The position numbers were made by a program, and so were the translations under genes. The notes beneath the pieces are model-generated. The model worked only from the letters and a program-made list of their open reading frames with translations. It was not told the origin of the DNA and ran no database searches. A stretch of DNA of 64,000 nt, taken from assembly GCA_947396885.1 (NCBI GenBank), contig OX377204.1:39455975-39519974 (forward strand), written 5' to 3'. This document shows positions 13,401-25,400 of this stretch, in pieces. The stretch comes from Heligmosomoides polygyrus polygyrus (taxonomy: Eukaryota; Nematoda; Chromadorea; Rhabditida; Heligmosomidae). Within the stretch, counting starts at the first letter, position 1. Each line of letters opens with the position of its first letter.

Positions 13401-16400
13401 CTGGGCGTGATAGATTGTAATCCATGCCTGAAATAAATAAACAAATGAACCATAAATAAACCAAAAAGTGACATAAGAGTTGTACCTTTTGCAATCCTTG
13501 AGCCATGATATGGTTGGCGAAGGCACTCCTGTCACAACACATGTAAGAACCATCTCAGCACCTTCCGGAATCTAGAAGAAAACACTGAACAGGAATGCAT
13601 AACGAGTGCGGAACTTCAGCAGGTGCAGTATAGACATATAGAAATGTGGGGTGGAGGCCAGCAGAATACCTTCTTTTTCCTTTACAAATCTCACAGGGAA
13701 GGGTTGCCAACTCAAGGTGAGCTTTTGCGATGCTATTTTGATAGGATGCAAGGCCCTGTGGGCGGAGTCCAGAACCGCAGTTAGTTTTTGCTGAACGCTT
13801 TCTTAAAGACCTGAAAAGAAGGTCTGAAAGCGTGCGCGTAACTATCATCAACTCCTACGACACCCCATAGATGTGCCTCGGCGGCGCACTTGAAGTGAAG
13901 AAAAAATTAGAAGTGCTGCTTCATAGGACCACACCGGAGGGGTTTTTAGTTTGACTCCGCGTAGTGCCAATGTTTTAGGCCAGTGTTATACTCCCGCGGG
14001 AGCATCGCAGGACTAGGGGTGCACCGCAGACGGCGGGCGTGGCGGGACGCGGCGATTGGCCAGGTGAGGGCTCTCGGCGCGATTCCCGCCCTTCCGCGGA
14101 CGCTCCCGCGGGAGTATAACTCAGGCCTTACACATAAGTTGTTATTACGCTTTCTCATGATCACAGGAGTAAATTTTAGACCATCAATGCTTAAAACAAA
14201 CCAAAGCAGTTTATTTGAGCCTTCATATGTGCTAGTTTCTGAACTATTCATATCTGCACCACCACCATATCATACCATATCACCAACAATACCGTAATTG
14301 CACACAAATACGCGTACCTTACGGTTGAATATTATTATTATGAACCGAGCCATATCCGTACAAAACTGTGCTAAAAATGTCGTTCTCACCTGAACGTGTT
14401 GTCGGCCATATACTTTCTACTCTCATAACGAATTTCACTTCTCCGACAAGAGAGATTGCGGTTGAAGATGCCGTAAAAAGGCTCCTCCTGGACGCCATAT
14501 ATGGAGATATCGACTGTCAGGAAGAAGAGGCAGTTCAGGTTAGAGAAAGTATGATGAAAATGGGACCTCTCTACACGTATCACCTAGTTGGTTTCATTGG
14601 TGCGTTTCGATGAGGAGCTGAATGCCGACTGGACACCTGATGATGACTGTGAGGAGGAAGACAACAGTGAACAATCATCGTTAGAGAAATCAGTCCTCTT
14701 TGACGGCAAGCATGTTTCGGAAGAAGAGGTTCTGTGAAAGAGCATCTTCTTGTGATTTTTCACAGCACTAATTGTAGAGTGGTTATCGTTCGTACAGTTG
14801 GTGGCGATGTCCGTTCCTCCACGTAGTGCCACTGGAAACTGTTCGCTTTTGCCAGCCGAGCTGAAGAACACGGACGCTCGAATGCAGGCGACAGGCCCTA
14901 GTGACAGGCCGGCCTACGAACAGCCCATGTCACATCGTATGGTTGATGGTGCTGAATGTTTGTCGAGATACGCTAGGCGTCCGCGGGAGCCGACGCGTAC
15001 TCGCAAAGCCCGGCGAGTGTGAAAAGTATGCGAGGGTCCCTGATGCGAGGACGGCATCGGGGAGAAACTGAGCTAGTCCAAAAGTCCCGCAACATAAGCA
15101 GGACCCGCGTAGCAACGATAAATGTGGGCACGTTAACGGGCCGCTCGTGCGAGTTGGTAGAAGCGCTGGAGCGTAGAACAGTTGACTTCTGTGCGGTGCA
15201 GGAGACGAGGTGGTCCTGCTGCAAGTCAATGGACATAGTAGAGGCTTCAATGCCGTTCTATGCGAAAGTCCGGCCGACTTATGGAAGTCGAAATCCTGGT
15301 ACCCAGCGAAGTGGCTGGCTACGTTCCTCAACCAGGTTATTGCGGAGAAGAAGGTGCCCGATATTTGGCAGAGAAGCACGACGATCCCGATTTGGAAAAA
15401 GAAGGGCAGTCCGGCAGACTGCTCAAACTACCGTCCGATCCGATTGCTTTCGCATAGCATGAAGATCTTCGAGCGGATTGTCGACGGGCGCATTCGTGAT
15501 ATCGTCCAACTCTCTACCAACCAGTGCGGCTTCGTAGCTGATTGTGGCACAGTCGATGCCATACACGCCGTTCGTCTTCTGATAGAAAAACACCGGGAGA
15601 AACAGAAGCCGATGCATCTTGCCTTCCTGGATTTGGAGAAGGCCTTTGATCGCGTTCCGCCTGAAGTGCAATGGTATGCCTTACGAGAACGTGGAGTCCC
15701 CGAAGAGCTCATAGAGTGGGTACGAATACAGTACTCTTGTCCAGAAAGTCGAGTGCAAGCTGCAGCAGATACGTCGATGGAGTATCCCATCTCTGTCGGA
15801 GTACATCAAGGCTTGCGCTTTCCCCTCTACTCTTCATCGTCGTTATGGATGTCATATCGCGTGACCTTCAGCAGCCTGTCCCTTGAACGCTGTTTTATGC
15901 TGATGATGTAATGCTTGCTAGCGAAGATAAGATTGAACTCCAGCGGCAGGTACAAGCTTGGTGCGATCGCTTGGAGAGATTTGGACTCAAACTTAATGTC
16001 AAGAAGACCGAGTATATGACGACTGACGAAAATGAGTGCAGCTCCATTAAGGTAAATGGCATTGAGCTGCCACGTACTTCGGTATTCAAGTACTTGGGAT
16101 CAGCAGTCGCGTCCGATGGCGGTTTACTCGTTGAAGCCAACTCACGCGTGAGCGCAGCGTGGCCCAAATGGCGCTCTCTGAGGAGAGTGCTCTGCGACAA
16201 GAAGATACCAGAGCGCCTAAAGTCGAAGATCTACAGAGCGGTCGCCCGACCTATAGCTATTTACTGAGCTGAGTGCTAGCCCGTTATCAAAGAAATTGAA
16301 AGGCGCCTCAGCGTAATGGAAACGAAGATGCTGCGGTGGACGGCCGGAGTGACGCGTTTGGATCGAGTACGCAACGAATCCATACGGCAGAAGTTCGGTG

Positions 16401-19400
16401 TCACCCCGATATTTGAGAAGATGCGTGAAGCTCGTCTGCGATGGTACGGCCACGTCCTTCGCGCAAATAATGACACTGTCCGAAAGAATGGTCTTAACCT
16501 TGATGTGCCTGGTAGGCGGCCACGAGGGCGACCAAAGCAGCGGTGGTTTGATACGTTGCATCAGGACTTGAAGGTGGCTAGGATGCACCCTAATCAGGCA
16601 TTTGATCGGGAAAAGTGGCGCCAACATTCCAGGCAAGCGGACCCCGCAACTAAGGCCTATGTTATACTCCCGCGGGAGCATCCGCGGATGGGCGAAAATC
16701 GCGCCGGGACCCCGCGCCGGGCCACTCGTCGCGGCCCGCCACACCCGCTTTCCGCGGTCCACACCTAGCCCGCGGACGTTCCGCGGATGCTCCCGCGGGA
16801 GTATAACAGAGGCCTAAGAGGGACAAACGCTGAAGAAGAAGAAGTTATCGTTCGTACAGTTGCAGCAGGGCCTCATTTTCTATCGCGGGGCAAGGAAAGG
16901 ATGTCGCTCTTTTTCGCTCCGCTGTTTTTGCCGTGTGCGTCATAAGCTTGGTTGACAGCTGGATACGTCGATGTTCACCCAGGACCCTTCACTACACCAA
17001 CAGATCACGCGTTCAACCAAGAAGAAGTGGTCATTCCTTGCCAGGGAGAAGATTATTCCTCACTAGCTTTTGTGTGAGATGCTGTTGGTGTGACAAGCGC
17101 TCGTGTTTTACTTGTTTCATAGATTTGTACGATAGCTGTCAACTAAAAGGGAAGAGCAAGACAGGGCTTTCTATGTCCAGAGAAATGATATGGCGTAGAT
17201 AGGCACTGTTAAAAAACTAGCACATAGGAAGACGCAAGGAAAGTGCGTTGGTTTGTTTTAAGCATCGATGGTCTGAAATTAACTACTGTGATCACGAGAA
17301 TAGGTAATAACAACTAACTAATATGTGCAAAACATCGGCACTACGCGGAGTCAAACTAAAAACCCCTCCGGTGTGCTCCTATGAAGCGGCACTCCTACCA
17401 ACTGCGTCGCCAGGGCCCGTCTCGTGAGGTGTCGTTCGCAAAAGCTCACTTTGAGTTGGGGACTTTTCCTTGTCAATACCAGCTCACAAGTGCCAAAGAC
17501 ACCCTGTTTAATCGCCTCCGTTGCACAATGCTGAACCACGAAAACGAAGCAACATCCTTGGTTGCGAAATTCAGAGAAGGGCTACAAGATTAAACATAAA
17601 GGAGGCAGCAGCACTGCTTCTATCTACAAAGCTCACCCTGCTTCAGAGTTAAGTTTGTGCGCAATTCTTAGGTCAGTTGACGTCACACTGTAACTTAATG
17701 GATATCCCTGGAGGCTTTGACTGCTCCGATTTTAGCAGCTTCCACAGCACCCGTCCAAGATGAAATACGAGTTTGTAAAGAAAAGCGGTGGCCTTGCCAT
17801 CGCAAGGCTCAGGAGGGCACGATGAACTTAAATGCCCACGAATTAGATACGCTGGAGCAGTCTAACTACATCTCCAAAAAATTGGAAAGTTTAAAGACTT
17901 ACAGAGGCAGGGTAGGTGTAGATGAGCCCTTGTGTCACTTGTCTAAGGGTTCTTATTCATCCCTTACGGTTCTCCCCTCATCGTATATTACCTCTGACTA
18001 AGGAAGGGTTTCGACCTCCCATGGAACTTCAAGTTGAGAGTTGAGGATCATCAAAAGGAACTCGGAATGGTGAACTGCGAAATAAAATTCCTGAGCGAGT
18101 TATGGCTTGCCGAAATCAGGGGGCCTCACCTCAGGCTGGCCCTGCAGCTGGCGCGAAAGTGGCGGGTCATTGGGGCTTGAGAAAGACCCGTGAGCTTCAG
18201 CGGTGGCGCGGGGGTAGTGCTCGTCAGGTGCGACGTCATTGGTTCGGTTCCCATTGCAGCCGGTTTTTTGCACATCATGATTTATCTTCGAAAGGACCTT
18301 TTATTCTGAATTATAACACGTGTCTGATGAAATAGCCGGGAAAACTACCACGTTGTTAGAAACACCTCTAGTTGTTCAATATATGATTTGGACAAAATAG
18401 TAAATAAAAATGTCACCATAGCAGTTTTTGGCCTTCAAACATTTTTACAAATGTGCATGGTAGTCTTTCTAGCTATTCAATCAGACATGCGTCATAATCC
18501 AAAATAAAAGGTCATCTCGAAGATAAATTTTGATTTGCAAAAAATCGGCAGCAACGGGAACCGAACCAACGACCTTGCACCCGACAAACTCAGCACTACC
18601 CCTGCCCACCGCCACAACTGGATGCCTCTTCTTACGGAGCCCTGACGACTCGCCACTCTCGCGCCAGGTGTGTTGCACAGCCAGCCTGGGGTGAGGCCCC
18701 CCGATTTCGGCAGGCCATAAATCGCTCAGGAGTTTCATTTTGCAATTTTGACACCCATATTCGTAATCAGCATTGCGACCTCTCTTTAATGATTCTGGTC
18801 TCAACTTGAAGTTCCATGGGAGGTTGGAACCCTTTCTAGTGAGAAGAAATGAGCAGAATAAAGCGACTTCGTCTTTGGGACGGTAATTGCTCTCGTCCAG
18901 GTACTTTCTGAAGCCAGATCTCCAATCGCATTGATTTGTTTTATCACTGCTACTTTTAGTGAATTTGCGAAGATGGGGAATATGCAATGCATAATAGACT
19001 TGTACTTCTGTTCTATTTCCAGGCGAGCAACATGTAGTAGAATAAAGCATAGGTTCCAGGAAGGTCTGCCTGAAACCTGCCAATCCCTCCCCTATCTTCT
19101 TCCCGAAGTTCGGAATTCTATGCATCATAAGACTGTCTTAGAATCGCGGGCATAGCCGTGAGTATGCTTCCCGCTTCCTCGTGAGCAAGCCCTGTTCAGC
19201 ACAAGTGTAGCTTGTCACTCATGTAATTCTTTACAGCATAGAGGGTAATTTTCTCGCCCAACTAAAGGGAACATTGACGACAAGAACACGCTACCACTTC
19301 GCTAGTATACGTCCGACCTTCTCGCTGCGTTCCAGGGATTTGTAGGAAAGAATGAAGGCTGCTCACTTCTCGTGGACTGGTCAGTGGCATTCTGAAGCGC

Positions 19401-22400
19401 GGAGATTTGGTGTAGTCGACCTTCTTGGTCCTCGCGAATCTGGCTTCTCCTACTCGAACACGACATACGCACTGAGATTTGCCCACTCCGTTTTTAGCCA
19501 CACACCTGGAAAATTGCAATTTCGTGGAAATATCGCCAAACCTCTAAACTTTTTCCACTCACCTGTATTCACCAGTATCCTTTAGTTGTGTGTTCATGAT
19601 GGTTAAACTGTAATCCCTTGTCGAGTTGTCACTCAAGAGGCGGTAGTGCTCAGAGGGAGCGATCTTCTCGCCGTTGTGATACCTTTAAAAATGGGCTCTG
19701 TTTTCAAAACGTTTCCACCAGCAGTAGAAAAAAATCAGTGGTAATACTTCTACAGTTGTGGTGCTGATGTGGCTGCGGTGAGAGTAGAATGCATAACTGA
19801 TTGCTAACTACGCCCTCAGCTGTTCGAAGCAAAACCCGTCATGTCCGACGTTAAATTGAAATTCAACTTCAAATTGAGTCCATGATATCACGAAAATTCA
19901 CGCGACACACGTCGTCCGTTTAGGATCAAAAAGCTCACTACTCATATCCACATTGCTAAGACTTTTATGATTGCCTGCCGCGATAAAAGGAATGCTGCAT
20001 GTGATTCGGAAATTCGGCACCTCTGCACATTATTCGGAAAGTTCTAGGCGAAGCTAGAGGAGACCGCAGCCGAAGGAAGCTAATAGTATCATAGAATGCG
20101 ATGAAACTGCTCTTGGACTTCATCTCACGGACATGGTGCAGTGTAGAACACTCCCGGAACAGGCTGGAGGCGCACTTTCCAGATAGACGCTTTTGATTTC
20201 CACGGTTGTTATCCGGACCCTTCTGGAGACAAAGGAAGGCGTTTCGAATACAGAAGCTCACAGTTGAACTATCGTTTCCTACATTCGCTGCAGGCGACAG
20301 CTTTGTTGTATTCTCCCATACCCTGTACAGCAGAATCAGCTCTTTTAAACATCGAAACTCTGCACAGAACTCAATTTGCCTGTCATTTAGTGAAGCGATA
20401 GTTTTGAGAGTAGATTTTGCTACACAATTCTTCAGCTTTATTGTGCTGGCTTCAAAAACGTCCCCTATTCGAATAGTCAAGTGTAGTCAGATGTAGTCCA
20501 ATTCTAATCGCTTTTCCTATCACACTTCAGAAAAACTTAAATACTGGGTCTAGAAGATATTCTGAAAGTTCCTCCTCGTTTGCGAAGTTCATACCAAAAC
20601 GTGGTAGAAGGTTCTTGCGAGGTTACCAGAGGTCTATAGGTATAAGCATGTGGTTATCAGTGCGAAACATTCCTGGCCTTGTCAGAGCCGTCTATCATGA
20701 GCTCCTATAAGGCAATGGATATATAACCACTGCCGCCAGCCCCTGCCCTGGTGCGCTGGTTTAAAGGAAGATACCATCTACACAGTTCCTACCAACGCTT
20801 CTGATTGGGAAATATTGCTTTCGAAAACCAACCACGTTTTGGATGCCAACTGCCTTGGACGACGACACACTGCTTAAGGCCTGGAAGCGAAGCCGTCGAA
20901 GCGAACTATCAGCGGTACTTGGGTGCGGCCAGAAGACCCGTTGTCGATGGCTACGGTAAAATTCTTTCGGCTTGTGTGCCACCCAAACTGCGTGATTCTC
21001 GCAAGGCGTCGAGGATCAGTGGCTGTGAATCGTTGCTTTCACGCTCTCATTGGAACGATTTCTCAAGAATATTGCTTTTGGGAACGGGAGTCGAGGAGTC
21101 CTTTACGTCAACCCCTCGCGACACCGTCAGTGGCTGTCCAACGACGAACCACTTCAAGGGAAGCCCAAGAATGACCAGAGCAAAAAGAAAACCCTTGTTG
21201 GTAGGATTTCAAGGCAATGTTTCACTTCTAGTCCTATTCAACCACAGTGGCGACTGAAGTGCACCTGATCAGCTTTAGACGTTGGCCGACGCTATCCGCC
21301 TGAAACGACCGAAGCGCAACATGGTCTGTCTACATTACGGCAACACCCGCGCCTGCTTCACGAGGTTGAGATGCAGAAGAATGGCGAATTTAGATGGGAG
21401 ATTCTACTCATTTTCTCTCCCTATTCTTCTGACAGCCATCTGTTTCGTGTTGTGAAGCATCATCTTCGCGACAAGGGATTCAATCAATTGGAAAACTCGA
21501 AATCAAGGTGGCGCGCTATTCATGTCGAAGAGGTTGCGGTGTTGATGCAACGGAATCGAAAAGCTACTTTATCCTTGGGCACAACATGTCTGAGAGAATG
21601 ATGAATGCTACATATGCAGTTGACTGGGTTCTTTTGCTACGAAACAATTTTCCAACCGAAACGCATTCCTTCACCTAATAACTAAAATACAGTTTGAAAA
21701 TGTAGTTGAAAATGTTCTGAATTATTCTAATTTAATTTATTTATTTTGTCCACTTTTTGCACCGTTCCTCAAACGAAAACAACCGATCGTTATCTATCCA
21801 CCTTCGGTAGGAAAATCTTTGAAAATCAAAGCTTCCTTGTAGCTTTTTGAAGTGATGTTTGGGTTTGAAAATACAAGGTCTCCAAACTCCAAAAACGATC
21901 GAATAAATTTCGTACAAACATTCAGCAAAATAACGGGTCGCGAATATATTGCCTTGATCCTTGAATTTCCAGCTAGTTTGACTAACTCCCTAGCATTCGA
22001 AAGCAGAACGCCGTTCTGCTGGTGACGAAAGATATTCCGTAAAAAGCAAGACGACGAAATACGTACCAGTCTATGGTAGGAGGTGGGTGTGCTGTGACGC
22101 GAACGCACAAACGAGCCAGATCGCCTTCTCCACATCGGATGTCTTCCAGCGGATGGTCGAAGCTCGGAGGTTCGTGACCGTCTGGCATCTGAACAGTCAG
22201 CGAGCATGTGCTCTCGCATTGACCGTACCCATTCCGGCCCACCACCATCCAGCTGCCTGAAAACAGTCGTACTCGTACACACCAACCAGCCAACAGTTCT
22301 GTTCAGTCTCGTGGCAAGCGTTCCTAGATTACGCTGGCAAAGACTATTCACCTAAACACAAGCAGCCAGGCTCTCTAAAAAAGTAACATAGAGCTCCACC

Positions 22401-25400
22401 ATGCCGTAGTGGTTTCGTTCTGTGCATTTCGCTGGTGGTCTTCACATAGAACTTCAGTTCATATCTGTTGGTGGAGGTTTTAAGGAAGCCCTTCATTTCT
22501 GAAGAGCAGAATCAGATCAGCCAATCATGTCAGACTTACTGCATTCCTAAAGTCATTTCTGGACAGAAAACGATGCCCAGGGCAACTGAGAAAACGTTGG
22601 GGAGTGCGCGGTGTGTCAGCAGAAGTCATTGATTCACTTCAAGGTATGCAATGCATCAACCGCACTCCTGACAAAAGGCCACAAACGCTGCCACGGTGTG
22701 CACTTTAAAGCTCTCTCTGAACCGCCTGCAAGCTACGGCCCTTCAGGAGAGTGACTGACATTTCTCTAATCTCGCTCTCAGATCTGCGACTGACAATCAG
22801 TGGCAATAAATAATGGTGCTTATGTCGGCACTCGTCTAGCTTCTACACTTCACATTTTCGCGTCTATATTTTCTGTGGTTCCATGCCATCGGCCGAATAC
22901 ATTCTCACTCCTGATATATACAATTCTTTCGTCAAATAGGACACTTTTCACGCCAAATTGGACACTCTTTTTAACAAGCCTGTCCGTCCCTTCTGAAATT
23001 AACGTGAACGTCTTTAAGGCTGAAACAAGTTTAAACAGTGAGCTAGAGACTCTCCAAGACAATCAGAGTAGTTTTGGTTAAAAGAAAAATTAGTTCAAAG
23101 TTCTTCGACTTTTTTAGTTCACATGCTTGAGGGTCCAAATTGACGTGAGAATATAAATATTAAGCTGGCCAAAAAGAATCAACAATATATTCACCATAGA
23201 GCGATATAACCTTCACCCATCTGCTCGGCATTCCTTTGGTCCAGAAATCAGCGACTCTCCGTCTTCAAGGTTCATATCTCTTTAATCAAAGCGAGTGAAC
23301 CAACGATGCACTGTGCTGCGGCTTACAGTCCTTCTCCGAATCCATCGGTGATATTATAGACCGTTGTGCTTGCGTTGGAGCCTCGGCACCAATCGTGGAA
23401 GATGACCACTCGAAGCTGTTGTTGGCTATTCATGTTCGAGATGTCACCAAAATGACGCGCACGGGCCCTTATATACTCATACAGCGAGAGCTTCTGGAAC
23501 CTTCTACACGATCCTCACTGACACAGTGTTTTTGAATTTTTCTGGAAAATTCTGCTTTCGGAGGTTTTCAAAAATTTTGTTTCAAGACTTTCCGGCTAGA
23601 CTAATAGCATATGCATAACGTTCAAGCCGAAGAGCATCCTCCAAATTAAACCAGACGTTTTCTAATATAGTATTTTCTAATAGTAGGATCTTTAAGAAAT
23701 TTTTCTACAAGGAAAATTAGCGAGATTTTCTATAAAATTTTTTATTTCATCTAATCTGATTTATTCTCGACTTTATTCTTAAGGGAAAATAATGGTTCAA
23801 AAATTATTTCAAAGCGCAGGAAGCGATGTTTCGTGATCCAAAATGAGAGATCGAGAAACGCGCTCTTCTAGCTCGTCGCGATTTTCATTTGGTTGATGGC
23901 GCAAATGTTTCATTCTTGAAGAATTTGTGTTCTCTACAACTGTTTTTGTGTAACTAACAAGTTTGAAACTCCGAATCATACCCGATGAATCATAGCCTTA
24001 GCGTCGTCCTCATTTCTAAAGAGGGTCTATGTTTGAGAGTAACCTTCTCCCGAACGGCTATGTGCCACCGAATACAAAAACGTCAGGTCTGCTCCCAGTT
24101 TCTTCATGCGGCCCGATCACGCGATGTCTAGAGGTGTCGTTCTATAAGGACAGGATGAAGGCGTCGCCTTTCTGCCTTGCTCTGCTCTTCCATACCCTCC
24201 GATAGTTTGTTCGGCGCAAGCCGTTCCTTCGGAATCTTTGCCAGCACACCTCCTTCTTAATTCAATTTTTAGAAGCACCTCAAAAGTCGATGCCTTCCAA
24301 CGTATTTCTCGGAAGCTTTTCGTAGAATGCTTCCCTAGCATTTATCCCTCTATTTGCGTTCTCGATACACTTTAAGCGATGTTAACATGGAAACGCAAAC
24401 CTGCATCGAATTCATCTGATCCTTTACCAATTCGCCGATAGTCGCTCGTGATAAATCTTCGAGGGAACAACCAAGTGCATTCGCAGTAGCTGCTATGATA
24501 TATTTCCTAGTGGTTATTTACAAACAAACTCATTTATATAGTGGTAAATAGATGAAGCTGTTAGATCAGCTGTTTCGTTGCAGCGTTGAAGCTGACGAAG
24601 GTTTGGAAAATGTATGAAATCTTTTTGTAAGTTTGTACTGCTACGGTATACAGGGCGTTCCTACCCATTCAGGCTGCAACTGTGGAAACCATAAGGTCGA
24701 TGTGACCGGTTTAAAAATTGAAGGATTTGAAATTTAGCTGCTTTCCTCATTCTGCGTGACATCCTGACATATCGCTTATAAAACGTTAGTTTTTCCAGTT
24801 TCCCAGAAAAATTCCAAAAAATCGGATACAAATCTATGTTAAAAATTACTCCCTAGATTTCATAAACTCTAAACCTCAGCCGCTGCTAAGTAACTAGTTG
24901 ACTAGAAAACTACTGTCAGTTGCTTTCGTTAGGCCTATGTTATACTTCGGCGACGCGTCGCCGACGTTGGCGACGCTATGCTGTAGGGGCTGCTACGCAC
25001 TGCGTAGCAGCCCGCACATCACAGCGTCGCCGGCGACGTCGCCGAGAGCTCCGCGGGGGGTGCTATACTTCCGCCGCCGACGTCGCCGACGTCGCCACAG
25101 ACGGGCCGACGACGTCAGCGTCGCCGACGTCGGTGACAACGCGTCGCCGAGTCATCCAAGGGTGGCAGAAAATGCGCTCCGATGGAGTGTTATGACTGTG
25201 GGTTGGTTCTTCGTTCCCGGAACTGCCATCATCACCACCGTACTTCGAATTACGAAACCGAGAAGTGCTAAAGACACCGTCCTGCGAACACAAAAAGCAC
25301 AATTGATTAAAACACTGAGTGTTTGGGAGGGAGTGGGACCCTAAACCTTAGCTCTCCTTCAATTTGTCACTTTTCTTCCTTTTTGTGTCCTTCTCAGCCG

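Larger units (their letters stand above)
14801..16843 (+). mobile_element. RTE LINE family A, copy A3 with 19-bp TSD
   Basis: Flanked by perfect 19-base repeats GTTATCGTTCGTACAGTTG at 14782-14800 and 16844-16862. It contains the 5' leader, the endonuclease start (TRVATINVGTLTGRSCELVE), an internal deletion joining endonuclease to RT near 15240, RT blocks with NQCGFVADCGTVDAIHAVRL and LDLEKAFDRVPPE, a frameshift around the YADD region near 15895, and a 3' (GAA)n tail. A MITE interrupts the 3' end. Confidence 0.93.
13690..17490. mobile_element. DNA transposon with long terminal inverted repeats
   Basis: Left arm about 13690-14240 (interrupted by a MITE) is inverted relative to the right arm about 17210-17490. 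Shared blocks include CACTACGCGGAGTCAAACTA and AAACAAACCAA..ATGTGCTAGTT. The interior at about 14390-14750 codes for an acidic region (FDEELNADWTPDDDCEEED), likely the start of a transposase, and resumes after the RTE insertion near 16863. The superfamily is not certain. Confidence 0.75.

Noticed and set aside
18481..19128. 215-residue minus-strand frame as a host gene
   Set aside because: Much of it is the arm of an inverted repeat with tRNA-like sequence, so it is probably repeat-derived.
24932..25200. CpG island promoter
   Set aside because: The GC-rich block has MITE-type ends and repeated motifs elsewhere; no adjacent gene start.
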